Shown one piece after another: positions 24,356 to 32,858 of a stretch of DNA of 64,000 bases (its first letter is position 1; each line of letters begins with the position of its first letter). The notes beneath the pieces are model-generated. The model was not told where the DNA came from, did not search any database, and saw nothing but the letters and a program-made list of their open reading frames with translations. The DNA lies in assembly GCA_964593065.1 (NCBI GenBank), contig CAZQGO010000003.1, forward strand, positions 62,001 to 126,000, read 5' to 3'. A program made the translations under genes and the position numbers. This stretch comes from CAZQGO01 sp964593065 (GTDB lineage Bacteria; Oederibacteriota; JAAXVQ01).

Positions 24356-26562
24356 CGCCGCTTCCTCCCGCGCGCGCCGCGCGGGCGGACCCGCGGAGCG
24401 TGGCGGCGCCAGTCGGCCCGGGGCCGCCGGCGCTCTTCATGCAGGCTGAAATCCACCTCGCCCTCGGCGGGGTCCACCCGCTTCACCTCCGCCGTCACGC
24501 GGTCGCCGGTGTGGAATTCCCGCCCGGTCCGGTCGCCGCGCAGGAAGCGTTTGCGTTCGTCAAAAACATAGTAATCGTCCTCGAGGGTGTTCACACGCAC
24601 CAGGCCCTCCACGAAGTGCTCCTCCAGTTCCACGAAAAATCCGAAGGGCGCGACCGTGGTGATCCTGCCCGCAAAGGTTTCTCCGATTTTTCCGGACATG
24701 AATTCCGCCTGCTTGACCTTCACGGCCTCGCGCTCGGCCTTCTCGGCCCGCCGTTCCGCGCGGGAGAGTTCTTCTCCCCAAACCGGCAGGCGCTCTTTCA
24801 GCGCGGCCAGCTGGCGGTCTCCGATGGGTCCCGCCAGGCGGCGGGTGAGCATGCGGTGTACGATCAAATCCGGATAGCGGCGGATCGGCGAAGTAAAATG
24901 CGTGTAACACCGGCTCGCCAGGCCGAAATGGCCGATGTTCCGGGGGGCGTAGACCGCAAGTTTCAGGGAGCGCAACAGGGCGAAATTGAGCACCGCCTCC
25001 TCGGGTTTTCCCTGCCAGGAAAGCAGCAGCTTCTGGTACGCCCGGGAAGCATCCTGCGGGCTGAAGGACGCCAGCCGGTAGCCGTAGGCCTCCAAGAACT
25101 CCTGCAAGTCCCGCAGTTTTTCCCCGTCCGGCGGCGCGTGCACGCGGTACAGGGCCGGCGTATCCGTGCGCGTCAGATAGCGGGCCACCGCTTCGTTCGC
25201 GGCCACCATGCAGTCCTCGATCAGGCGGTGGCTGGCCAGCTGCTGACGGCGTTCGATGGTCGTCACCCGCCCCTCCGGGCCCAGGATCACCTTGGCTTCC
25301 GGCAGGTCGAAATCCAAACTCCCGCGCTGGAACCTGCGCCGGCGCAGGGCCATGGCCGCGCCGTGAAGGTGTCCCAGTTCCAGGCTGAAGGCCGCGGCCG
25401 CGTTCTGCCCCGGCGTCCCGGTCAGCACGGCCTGGACCTCGTCGTAGGTCAGGCGGGCCGCGCTGTGGATCACGGAGCGGCCGAATTCCGTGCGGCTGAC
25501 GGAGCCGTCGGGCTCCACGTCCAAAAAGGCCGAGACCGTCAGGCGGTCGCGTCCCGGCACCAGGCTGCACACGCCGCAGGATAGCGGCTCCGGCAGCATG
25601 TGCAGCACCCGGTCCGGCAGATAAACGCTCGTGCCGCGTTCGCGCGCCTCCAGATCCAGTCGGGAGCTCTCGGGGAGGTAGTGGGACACGTCCGCGATGT
25701 GCACGCCCAACCGCCAGCCGCCCGTTTCCCGCAATTCGCAATGAACGGCGTCGTCGAAATCGCGGGCATCGGCCCCGTCGATGGTCACGATGGGCTGGCC
25801 GCGCAGGTCGAGCCGCCCCTCCCGGTCCGCCGGGCCCGGCTCGCGCGCGAATTGCCGCGCCTCGGCCTCGGCCTCGGAGGAAAAACGGTCGGGCAATTCG
25901 TATTTGCGGACAATGACCGTAACGTCCACGCCGGGCTGGTCCGGGGCGCCCAGGATTTCCAGGACGCGGACCTTCCCCGGAACGTACCCCTGCGGCCAGG
26001 CCGTCACTTCGGCCGCGACGAGATCCCCGTCACGGGCGGCCAGCTGCTCTTCCGCGGGCACCAGAAAGTCGTTGACAAAAGGCCAGCCGGCCGGTTTGAA
26101 CAGGCCGTAGTGCCGTTCCCGGCGGAAGGCGCCGACCAAACGCTCGTGTCCGCGTCGCAGCACGCGGACGACGCGGGCCCGCTGCCGGCCGGCCTGCGGG
26201 CCGCCGACGACCTGTACGGATACCGCATCGTCCGGCAGGGCGCCGCCCAAGTCCGCCGCGGCCACGTAGAGGTCCTGCGCGCCCTCCTGCTCCAGGACCA
26301 CGAACGCGTATCCCGGCTGGGTCTGGACCAGCCGCCCCGCGAGCGTCTCGCGGGGAGTCGCGGCGGCATATTGTCCTCCGCGCACCTTGCGAATCTTGTC
26401 CTCCGCCAGCAAGCGGCCGAGCAGGCGGTGCAGGGCCGGCCGCGCCCCGGCGGGCAGGTGCAGGAGCTTCAGCAGGCGGCGCGCCGAAGCGGGCTGCGCC
26501 TGCAGGGCGGCGATGACCTTGCCGCCTTCGGGCATTTTGGGCTGAAGGGATTTTTTCGCCAT
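24352..26562 (-). CDS. rnr: Ribonuclease R
   Basis: A 736-residue processive 3'-5' exoribonuclease that degrades structured RNA and, with tmRNA-SmpB, defective mRNAs. Domains in order: helix-turn-helix-like N-terminus (1-70), cold-shock domains (80-240), the RNB catalytic domain (about 265-590) with TIDGADARDFDDAV metal ligands, YTHFTSPIRRYPDLIVHR, and an S1 domain (about 640-710) beginning KIGETFAGRITTVAPFGFFV, then a basic tail. Length is normal for RNase R. It is coupled to smpB by a four-base overlap. Confidence 0.95.
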   Translation of the reverse strand: MAKKSLQPKMPEGGKVIAALQAQPASARRLLKLLHLPAGARPALHRLLGRLLAEDKIRKVRGGQYAAATPRETLAGRLVQTQPGYAFVVLEQEGAQDLYVAAADLGGALPDDAVSVQVVGGPQAGRQRARVVRVLRRGHERLVGAFRRERHYGLFKPAGWPFVNDFLVPAEEQLAARDGDLVAAEVTAWPQGYVPGKVRVLEILGAPDQPGVDVTVIVRKYELPDRFSSEAEAEARQFAREPGPADREGRLDLRGQPIVTIDGADARDFDDAVHCELRETGGWRLGVHIADVSHYLPESSRLDLEARERGTSVYLPDRVLHMLPEPLSCGVCSLVPGRDRLTVSAFLDVEPDGSVSRTEFGRSVIHSAARLTYDEVQAVLTGTPGQNAAAAFSLELGHLHGAAMALRRRRFQRGSLDFDLPEAKVILGPEGRVTTIERRQQLASHRLIEDCMVAANEAVARYLTRTDTPALYRVHAPPDGEKLRDLQEFLEAYGYRLASFSPQDASRAYQKLLLSWQGKPEEAVLNFALLRSLKLAVYAPRNIGHFGLASRCYTHFTSPIRRYPDLIVHRMLTRRLAGPIGDRQLAALKERLPVWGEELSRAERRAEKAEREAVKVKQAEFMSGKIGETFAGRITTVAPFGFFVELEEHFVEGLVRVNTLEDDYYVFDERKRFLRGDRTGREFHTGDRVTAEVKRVDPAEGEVDFSLHEERRRPRADWRRHAPRVRPRGARGRKRR

Positions 26563-26595
26563 GAGTTCCTGAACGGGGCGGGGCGGCTTCCGGCC

Positions 26596-27324
26596 TTAAG
26601 CCTGCCGGCGCCTTCTCCGGGCGGCTGCTTTCTTCCCCCGCGCCCGCCGGACGGGCTTGGAACCCGCCGGACGCGCCGGAACCCGGCGCGATGAATACCT
26701 TGGACGAGGTTGCGAGAAATCCACGGCCGCGTTCCGAAAGGCCTGCTTGATGTTTTCCGAAGTCTGCTGCACGATGGCTTCCCCGCGTTGTACCGCCTGC
26801 GAGGTCTTCTCCAGGAAATCCTTGCCCAGCAGCACGGTCAGCAGGTCCTCCTGGTTTTGGGGCGGCTGGGGCTTGGCCGCCTTGGCTCCGGCCTGGACGA
26901 GAATCATATCCCGGCCGAAAACCGTCTTGGGAAAATCAATGGTCACCACGGCGCCCGATTTCAGTTTCAGGGCCACGGTTTCCCAGGATTGGTCGTCGAC
27001 CACGATATCCGCCAGCTCGCCCAGGGCTTTCCCGTCCTTGCCCGAGATCGGCATGCCCAAGAGAGCGGAGAAACTCTGCCCGCTGGGCAGGCCTTTTTGG
27101 GAGGCATATTTTGCGGACAGGAAAATGACGTCCCGCCCCACTTTCCGGATTTCTCCGGTGCCGATGATCAATTCCGGGTCCGGTTCGGCCTTGCCCTTCA
27201 CGGTCAAACCGGCCAGTTTCTTAGAGACCGCGTCGAAGTACAATTCCTGGATGCCGCCCAAGAGCCGACCTTCCGGGAAAGTGGCCAGCAGCATTTTTTT
27301 CATTGCCTGGAGCGAAACCTGCAT
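26596..27324 (-). CDS. PRC-barrel protein with basic C-terminal tail
   Basis: A 242-residue protein with two PRC-barrel-like beta domains (about residues 1-80 and 85-150, for example LPSGQSFSALLGMPISGKDG and LGELADIVVDDQSWE), an alpha-helical segment, and a strongly basic Arg/Lys tail (about residues 205-242). PRC barrels bind RNA or proteins; the basic tail suggests nucleic-acid contact. The ATG at 27324 has AGAGGTGA upstream and a TATAAT box follows at 27373-27378. A paralogue lies at 28727-29422. Function unknown. Confidence 0.7.
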   Translation of the reverse strand: MQVSLQAMKKMLLATFPEGRLLGGIQELYFDAVSKKLAGLTVKGKAEPDPELIIGTGEIRKVGRDVIFLSAKYASQKGLPSGQSFSALLGMPISGKDGKALGELADIVVDDQSWETVALKLKSGAVVTIDFPKTVFGRDMILVQAGAKAAKPQPPQNQEDLLTVLLGKDFLEKTSQAVQRGEAIVQQTSENIKQAFRNAAVDFSQPRPRYSSRRVPARPAGSKPVRRARGKKAAARRRRRQA

Positions 27325-27372
27325 GAAGTTCACCTCTGCCTTCGCTGGATTGATGCGCCGGAGTGCGCGCTT

Positions 27373-27378
27373 ATTATA
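27373..27378 (-). promoter_or_regulatory. -10 element for the basic-tail PRC-barrel gene
   Basis: A perfect TATAAT on the minus strand about 50 bases before the start codon, with no good -35 hexamer at 16-18 bases. It implies a short leader. Confidence 0.5.
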
Positions 27379-27454
27379 CTCCAATCGCCGCCGGAAGAAC
27401 CGGCTTTTTCCCGGGGCCGGTACCGAAGCGGAATGCCTCCCCGTTGCTTTGACC

Positions 27455-27484
27455 TTGACAGTCCCGTTCATCCTGCGGTATATT
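27455..27484 (+). promoter_or_regulatory. Promoter of tRNA-Leu
   Basis: A perfect TTGACA (27455-27460), an 18-base spacer and TATATT (27479-27484), ending 10 bases before the mature tRNA 5' end. Confidence 0.8.
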
Positions 27485-27494
27485 TTGGCTCCGT

Positions 27495-27581
27495 GCGGAA
27501 GTGGCGGAACTGGCAGACGCGCTAGATTCAGGGTCTAGTGAGGGCAACCTTGTGGGGGTTCAAATCCCCCCTTCCGCACCA
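27495..27581 (+). tRNA. tRNA-Leu (anticodon CAG)
   Basis: An 87-base class II tRNA. Acceptor GCGGAAG pairs with CTTCCGC, the anticodon arm is CTAGA-TTCAGGG-TCTAG giving anticodon CAG (reads CUG), a long variable arm TGAGGGCAACCTTG follows, and the T arm is GGGGGTTCAAATCCCCC. The 3' ACCA is encoded. It has its own strong promoter. Confidence 0.97.
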
Positions 27582-27645
27582 TGCCCTTTCAATCCTGGTT
27601 TCCTCCGGCCCTCCGGCAAAATGCCGGCGGGCCCGTCTCCCGCCT

Positions 27646-27906
27646 ATGGCCGCTTGGACGGTTTATATTCTCACTTGCTGCGACGGAAGTTATTACACGG
27701 GCTCCACCACGGACCTGGTGCGGCGCCTGCGGGAGCACCAGACAGGGCAGGGCGCCCGCTACACGCGTTCGCGTCTGCCCTGCCGGCTGGTGTGGTCGCG
27801 AAAATGCCGGAACCGAGCCACCGCGCAGCGCCTGGAGGCCAGGCTGAAGGCCTTGCCCCGGGCCGAAAAAACCACGCTCATCCACCGTGGCCGGAACGCA
27901 TTCTAA
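27646..27906 (+). CDS. GIY-YIG domain protein (UPF0213 type)
   Basis: An 86-residue single-domain GIY-YIG nuclease-like protein. VYILTCCDGSYYTGSTTDLV carries the GIY..YIG strands (here VYI...YTG), followed by RRLREHQTGQGARYTRSR and a Glu in RLEARLKALPRAEK. The YhbQ-like family is of uncertain function, possibly DNA processing. The start MAAWTVYIL is typical in length, though its ribosome-binding site is poor. It lies 64 bases after tRNA-Leu on the same strand and could be read from that promoter. Confidence 0.85.
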   Translation: MAAWTVYILTCCDGSYYTGSTTDLVRRLREHQTGQGARYTRSRLPCRLVWSRKCRNRATAQRLEARLKALPRAEKTTLIHRGRNAF

Positions 27907-27921
27907 TTGCCGCGGGAAACC

Positions 27922-28650
27922 CTAGGGCGAAGGCGCGGGCGGAGGGGTCTCCCAGACCGCATTGTCCGTTTCCCGGCCCAGAAGAGGGCGCACGACGTTC
28001 TTCAAGCCCGCGAGATCCCAAAAACCCGGTTTGATCTGGCTATTCTCCATGACCCTGTCCTGGAGGATGTGAAAAAGCGGCAGGAACTTTTCCCGGGGGA
28101 TGACGGAAAAATCCACGACCAGCAACGAAGACCGCAGAGGTTGAAAAGCGGAAACAACCTGTCCCAGGGGTTGAAAGGCCGCGACCCAGTGGGGCCCTAC
28201 GCCCGGCAGGCCCCCGATGCGGTCCAAAATCAGCCTGGCCCGGTCGTGGTGATACTGCTCGGCCAGCAGCGGCCAGAGGCCCCGGCCGGCGGCGATTTCC
28301 GCCGCGCTGGTTTCCATTCCGCTCAAGGGCAGATAACTCGTGCCCCGGGAGGAAGCGGTTCCCTCCGCGGCCAAGCCTTTCCAGAAAGCCTCCACCAGGG
28401 CTTCCAGGCGTTCCTGTTCCTCGCTGCCCGGGCGGTCCTCCGCAACCAGCAGATACGCGTACAGTTCTCCGCCGGCATCCTCGTCATATCCATCCGTTAA
28501 AAACTCCCGGCTCGGCCGGACCGACTCCGCACCGCCGGCTTCCGGAGAAAGCGAAGTTTCCTTCGGGGCCAGTGAACCGCAACCCGGGCACAGGCACCCG
28601 GCTAAAATCAAAAGGGACAACACGTTTCCGGACCATGGGTTTACCCTCAT
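27922..28650 (-). CDS. Lipoprotein of unknown function
   Basis: A 242-residue protein with a lipoprotein signal: MRVNPWSGNVLSLLILAGC, lipobox LAGC at residues 16-19. The rest is soluble and shows no domain I know; it has an acidic N-terminal linker after the Cys and a Pro-rich C-terminus (ETPPPAPSP). The ATG at 28650 has GGGGAGGA eight bases upstream. It sits 76 bases after the second PRC-barrel gene in the same direction and is convergent with the GIY-YIG gene. Confidence 0.65.
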   Translation of the reverse strand: MRVNPWSGNVLSLLILAGCLCPGCGSLAPKETSLSPEAGGAESVRPSREFLTDGYDEDAGGELYAYLLVAEDRPGSEEQERLEALVEAFWKGLAAEGTASSRGTSYLPLSGMETSAAEIAAGRGLWPLLAEQYHHDRARLILDRIGGLPGVGPHWVAAFQPLGQVVSAFQPLRSSLLVVDFSVIPREKFLPLFHILQDRVMENSQIKPGFWDLAGLKNVVRPLLGRETDNAVWETPPPAPSP

Positions 28651-28726
28651 GGGACGTGTCCTCCCCTGCCAAGACGCGCGGCGGGATTTCTCCACCCCCC
28701 GCCAGCGGCGCCCGCGAATTCAGGGT

Positions 28727-29422
28727 TTACAGCGGATCCTTGGGTTCCTCCGGCGCGGCGGGAGGCTCTTCCGCCTGCTCCGGTTCCCGGGGTGTGTCTC
28801 CCTGGGCCTCCGGGGCCTGAGCCGGAGATTGCCGTGGTTCCCCGGAAGAGGGGATTTGGGCTTCCGAACCCCGCAACCATCGTTTCAGCGTATCGGAAGC
28901 CTGCTGTACCAGCGGGTCCCCCAGGACCGTGTCCAGCAAACCTTCCCTCTTCTTGGCGCTGGCTGCCAGCTCCGCCTCGGCACCGGGCTGAAGCAGGATG
29001 AGGTCGTCGCCGAAGACGGTTTGTTCCAAATCCACGGGCACGCTTTGGAGACCGCCGACGGTCAATTCACTCACCACCCAAGACGTGCTGTCCACCTCGA
29101 TGTCCGTGAGGGGACCGAGGGCCTTGCCCTCATGGGTGCATACCGTTTTGCCCAAGAGGTCCGCCACGCGCTTGCCCACGGGCGCCTGCGCGTTGGCCTG
29201 GCTTGCGGATTCCAGGAAGATCAGATCCTCGCCGATCTTCTGGATCCCGGCCACTGCCACCCAGCGGTCTTCTCCGGCCAGCGGCGTGCCCGTCCTGACC
29301 AACAACCCGCTGACCCGTTTGGACTGTGGCTCCATGTAAAGGCTGCTGACCGTGCCCAGCATGCGTCCTTCCTGCAGCGTGGCCACCCACATCCCTTTGA
29401 TATCCTTAAGCCATAATTGCAT
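28727..29422 (-). CDS. PRC-barrel protein with acidic Pro-rich tail
   Basis: A 231-residue paralogue of the protein at 26596-27324. Two PRC-barrel-like domains (VATLQEGRMLGTVSSLYMEP and VGKRVADLLGKTVCTHEGKA), then a tail from about residue 190 rich in Pro, Glu, Gln and Ala (EPEQAEEPPAAPEEPKDPL). The tail charge is opposite to that of the paralogue. GGTGGAGAG precedes the ATG and a TTGAAT - 16 - TAAAAT promoter lies 50-80 bases upstream. Function unknown. Confidence 0.7.
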   Translation of the reverse strand: MQLWLKDIKGMWVATLQEGRMLGTVSSLYMEPQSKRVSGLLVRTGTPLAGEDRWVAVAGIQKIGEDLIFLESASQANAQAPVGKRVADLLGKTVCTHEGKALGPLTDIEVDSTSWVVSELTVGGLQSVPVDLEQTVFGDDLILLQPGAEAELAASAKKREGLLDTVLGDPLVQQASDTLKRWLRGSEAQIPSSGEPRQSPAQAPEAQGDTPREPEQAEEPPAAPEEPKDPL

Positions 29423-29472
29423 ACTCTCTCCACCACCTTGCGAACCGTTGTAGCTCCTGCGGTCATGCAAAG

Positions 29473-29500
29473 ATTTTACACCCTGTTGTTTTGAATTCAA
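29473..29500 (-). promoter_or_regulatory. Promoter for the acidic-tail PRC-barrel gene
   Basis: Minus strand TTGAAT (29495-29500), 16-base spacer, TAAAAT (29473-29478). Predicted start of transcription about 45 bases before the ATG at 29422. Confidence 0.65.
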
Positions 29501-29712
29501 GCCAAATATCCCGGCGCGCATGCAAGCGGTTTTTCTCCTGGCAGGCGCCTGCTTTTTTTGCTATAAAGAAGGCATTTCCGCGGCGCGTTGGAATGAAAAT
29601 CCCCTTTGCCGTAACGCCGCCTCATTCCTCCACCTCCGACGCGCCCGGCTCACCGGCCCGATGACAAGGCCCATTGTCTTTAGAACCCAAAGGAGAGAGA
29701 ATTCCTCGGACC

Positions 29713-30579
29713 ATGTCCTATTCCCTGACTCCTTCCGAACGCTTTTTCGACCGCGTGGAAATGCTCGGCTACCTTACGCTGGGCGCCGCGGCCGTTTTCC
29801 TCATCGTCTATTTCGGCCTGCTCTTTTTCTATCTGCCCGTGAAACTGCAGGCCTGGGACCTGAAATTGGCCACTTTTCTTCTTTACGCTGCGGTCTTCCT
29901 GGCCGGATTCGGAGCCGTGCGGCATAAGAACCTGGCGAGGTTGCTGTACCTGGCCTTCTTCTTGGGCTTGGGGGCCGACGCGGCCTACGAGGCCTTCATC
30001 CGCGCCCATTGGCTCTACCTGGCGGTTTTGGCCTACGCCGCTTATGCGTATTGGACCTACAGCCATCCTGCCGCCGTGGCCTGGTTCCGGCGCCTGCGTC
30101 CCCATGAAGAACGCGGCCAGGAAGGTTTGGATTGGCTGTGGATTTTCACTTCCCTGCTCACGGTGTACGCCGCGTATCTTTTGTTTTCGGGCTTGATGGT
30201 GTTGGGGGCGGAGTCCGGACGCCTGCCGGCCTCGGATCCCTGGAACGGGTTGTGGCAAATCATCTGGGCCCTGGCGATCCTGGCTTTGGTGACCGGTCTC
30301 CGGCATCTGAGTCCGTGGGCGCGCTGGCTGGCGCTGGCGGTTTTTTCGGCGTATGCGCTGCGTTTCCTTTCCGATTCCTTCGTCGCGCAAACTTATCTGC
30401 AGCACTGGCTGGTGCTGGCGAAATTGCTGTTTTTTCTGGGAGTCAGTCTGTACTTGGCTTTTTCCCCCGCCGTGAAGTCCCGTTTCACCCGCACGCCACG
30501 GCCGGGAACGGACCGGAAGGGCCCCTCCTCTCCGGTTCCCCCGCCCCCCGCCGTCGCCCCCGAAGGCCGGGCCCGTTGA
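29713..30579 (+). CDS. Polytopic membrane protein, unknown function
   Basis: A 288-residue protein with about eight hydrophobic helices and a C-terminal cytoplasmic Pro-rich tail (from about residue 260). No family motif is recognisable. I use the ATG at 29713; a TTG at 29674, in frame, would place AAGG upstream and add 13 residues, so the start is uncertain. The AEC-type transporter gene follows by 36 bases in the same direction, suggesting cotranscription. Confidence 0.65.
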   Translation: MSYSLTPSERFFDRVEMLGYLTLGAAAVFLIVYFGLLFFYLPVKLQAWDLKLATFLLYAAVFLAGFGAVRHKNLARLLYLAFFLGLGADAAYEAFIRAHWLYLAVLAYAAYAYWTYSHPAAVAWFRRLRPHEERGQEGLDWLWIFTSLLTVYAAYLLFSGLMVLGAESGRLPASDPWNGLWQIIWALAILALVTGLRHLSPWARWLALAVFSAYALRFLSDSFVAQTYLQHWLVLAKLLFFLGVSLYLAFSPAVKSRFTRTPRPGTDRKGPSSPVPPPPAVAPEGRAR

Positions 30580-30615
30580 AAAACCCGCCGGTTCCCTTTT
30601 CAGGAGGCCAGGGGT

Positions 30616-31551
30616 TTGTATAAAGACCTTTTTGGATTTTATCTGCTTTTTTACGGGGCGCTGAGCGCCGGGTTCCTGCTCCGGCGCTGGCAGGGACTGG
30701 CGCCTTTCCTCATGCGCTATGCCATCCTGTTGTTGGAAGCGCCGATCTTTGCTTACAGTTTCTGGATTTTGGACCTGCAGCGCGTGCGCCAGTTTGCGCC
30801 CATTCCCCTGATTTCCGTGGCGCTGGTGCTGACGGCCTTGGGACTGGGTGCCCGTTTGGCCCCGCGCTTGTTCGGAAACAGCCCGGCACGGGGCAGCTTT
30901 ACGGTGGCGGCGGGTTTTTCCAACATCGGCACCACGGGCGGCAGCTTCCTGTGCTATCTGTTGTTCGGCCTCCCGGGTTTGGCCCTGGGCGCCCTCTACC
31001 TCCTGCCCTATCCTTTCCTGGTCTATACCCTGGGCTTCAGCCTGGCCCGATATTATGCCTCCGGCCGGACCCTGCCCCTGCGCGAGATGCTGGTGAGCCT
31101 CCTCGCGAACGCAGTTTCCGCCGTGCCGTTGGCCGGCATGGGCCTCGGACTGGCCTGCAATCTTCTCTCCTGGCCCGTGCCGGCGGGCCTGACTTCGGTG
31201 GCGGACAAGTGGATCAAGCTGGACCTGGTCGTCATGTGTCTCGCCATCGGCATGACGCTGAAACCCAGGCGCCTGTTCGCGGCCTGGCGTCCGCTCGCGG
31301 CCATCGGGGCGATCAAATTCATCCTGCTGCCCTTGCTGGCCGCGGTTTTGGTCTGGCTCAGTTACGGTTCCTGGCAATCCTTGCCGGCGAAGGTTCTGCT
31401 CGTGCAGGCCTCCATGCCGGTCGCCATTTACGGCGTCGTCACGGCGAACCTTTTTGGACTGGACCGCGAACTGGCCAACACCCTGTGGTTCTCCACCACC
31501 CTGCTATTGGCGCCGGTGGCCGCGGTGCTATTTCTGCTTCTCGGGGCGTAA
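30616..31551 (+). CDS. AEC (auxin efflux carrier) family transporter
   Basis: A 311-residue permease with about ten helices. AGFSNIGTTGGSFLCYLLFG corresponds to the discontinuous helix of the first repeat (N-T-G-x-x-G type) and QASMPVAIYGVVTANLFG to the second-repeat motif, as in bacterial malate/auxin-carrier-like proteins. Substrate unknown. It starts with TTG, supported by AGGAGG nine bases upstream; no ATG is available near it. Confidence 0.8.
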   Translation: MYKDLFGFYLLFYGALSAGFLLRRWQGLAPFLMRYAILLLEAPIFAYSFWILDLQRVRQFAPIPLISVALVLTALGLGARLAPRLFGNSPARGSFTVAAGFSNIGTTGGSFLCYLLFGLPGLALGALYLLPYPFLVYTLGFSLARYYASGRTLPLREMLVSLLANAVSAVPLAGMGLGLACNLLSWPVPAGLTSVADKWIKLDLVVMCLAIGMTLKPRRLFAAWRPLAAIGAIKFILLPLLAAVLVWLSYGSWQSLPAKVLLVQASMPVAIYGVVTANLFGLDRELANTLWFSTTLLLAPVAAVLFLLLGA

Positions 31552-31625
31552 CGGGCGGGGAAAACACGAGGGGAAAAACCGCCGGGGGAATGCCCCGGTT
31601 CGGGCCTGCGGCCGCGGCGCGGTGT

Positions 31626-32093
31626 TTATTCTCCGGCGCCGGGTGGCGGGGACGGCCGGGTTCCCAATTTCGCGGAGATGAAATCTTCGTGCGACAGCCA
31701 TAATAAATTCGCAATCTTGCGGATGGTCTCAAGTTCCTGGTTGGTGAGTTCGTGGTCCGCCCAGGCCACGGCGAACAGATCCTGGATAAGCTGGACACGC
31801 TCGGCGTAAGTCCAGGTGCGGTTGATTTCGCGCGTAAAGGCTTCCCAGTCCACGCTCTCCGCGAGCGCTTCCCGGGCGGCGGAAAAAATCTCCTCCTGCT
31901 CCTCCGGACCCGCATAGCCGCGGCGCGCCAGGATCGCGCGTTTGGCGGACTGCTCGGGTTCCGTCACCTTGCCATCTGCCCGGGAGACCAAGGATAAGAG
32001 CGCTCCCAATGCCACCCGCAAAGTTGGCTGGTTTTTCGCCGGCGCGCCGGGCTTGTGTTCGTTTAAAGCCAGCAAACGTTCCAAGATGCCCAT
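31626..32093 (-). CDS. TerB-like protein
   Basis: A 155-residue all-helical protein. The repeated acidic metal-binding motif of TerB/DjlA-like domains appears twice: RADGKVTEPEQSA (about residues 38-50) and WADHELTNQELETIRKIA (about 110-127). TerB-like domains are associated with the membrane and tellurite/phage/colicin phenotypes, but many family members have no known role. No tellurite genes are nearby. It lies downstream of the nrd operon and is convergent with the AEC gene. Confidence 0.8.
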   Translation of the reverse strand: MGILERLLALNEHKPGAPAKNQPTLRVALGALLSLVSRADGKVTEPEQSAKRAILARRGYAGPEEQEEIFSAAREALAESVDWEAFTREINRTWTYAERVQLIQDLFAVAWADHELTNQELETIRKIANLLWLSHEDFISAKLGTRPSPPPGAGE

Positions 32094-32143
32094 ATTCCGA
32101 TGGCGGCCCCGTACGCGGCGACCGCAACTTCCTCCTTGTTAGG

Positions 32144-32857
32144 CTACCGGGATCCGGCCGGAACCGAGGCCGCCGGCACGGGCGTGGGAGGCGGCGAAGC
32201 CCCCAAGCGCAGGGAAATGCGGCGCTGCCCGCCGAGCGGCGTTTGCAGGACGAGGTACAGGCTGACGGGCTCCTTCGGGGGCGAATAATCAACCCGGCCG
32301 GTGGTGAAATCGAAATCCGTGACCGGAAAAACGTAACCCTGAAAGGTTCCGCCCGGCTCGATCCGGACCGGTTGGATGCGTGCCGTGCCCGCTTTCGGCT
32401 CTGCCCCCGGCGGGTAGGTCACGCGTAGTCCCCGGAAAGCGAGGGCCTGGGTTCCGCGGCGGTCCAGGTACTGGCAATCCTGCCACAGGATGTGCATGGC
32501 CCCGGCAGTCCGGTTGTGGATGCTCAGGGGCAAGCCCAGGGAGCGTTGCGCGGGGGACAACGACGCGGGCAGGGCGATGACGACGTCCGGAGAAACAAAT
32601 ACGTGTTTGGCATCGGCCGGGAAGGCGAACGCGCCGGCGGCCCGGCTGTTTCCGGACAAGCCGGCCAGCGCCCCGGGACGCAACGCCTCGCTCGGAGGCA
32701 GGCTTTGCAGCAGCTCCAGGAGACAGGCCGGCGTCTCCGCCGCGTGCGCGGTCGCGGCCGCCGCCAGCGCGCCCAGGACCACGGCCTGGCAGCAGATCCG
32801 GCCGACCAAGCCGAGGCGCAGTTTCGGGGGCTGGAACGGCCTGGAAATCGGCGGCAT
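32144..32857 (-). CDS. Secreted protein of unknown function
   Basis: A 237-residue protein with a Sec-type signal peptide (residues 1-40, basic n-region, VVLGALAAAATAHA, likely cleavage after AHA). The mature part is beta-rich, with HNRTAGAMHILWQDCQYLD and a stretch GGTFQGYVFPVTDFDFTTGR, then a Pro-rich end; I do not recognise a domain. Its ATG lies one base after the nrdG stop, so it is probably read from the nrd promoter although a functional link is not apparent. Confidence 0.6.
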   Translation of the reverse strand: MPPISRPFQPPKLRLGLVGRICCQAVVLGALAAAATAHAAETPACLLELLQSLPPSEALRPGALAGLSGNSRAAGAFAFPADAKHVFVSPDVVIALPASLSPAQRSLGLPLSIHNRTAGAMHILWQDCQYLDRRGTQALAFRGLRVTYPPGAEPKAGTARIQPVRIEPGGTFQGYVFPVTDFDFTTGRVDYSPPKEPVSLYLVLQTPLGGQRRISLRLGASPPPTPVPAASVPAGSR

Positions 32858-32858
32858 C

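Noticed and set aside
24352..26562. Alternative assignment of rnr to the RNase II subgroup
   Set aside because: Length, N-terminal helix-turn-helix-like region, basic tail and coupling to smpB fit RNase R better.
29541..29559. Palindrome gcaggcgcctgc followed by seven T, like an intrinsic terminator
   Set aside because: Plus-strand orientation, with no plus-strand gene within 1.6 kb upstream, and a stem of only four pairs plus tetraloop.
29680..31377. 565-codon minus-strand open frame
   Set aside because: Antisense to two membrane proteins with clear helices; Gln/Gly-rich mirror frame.
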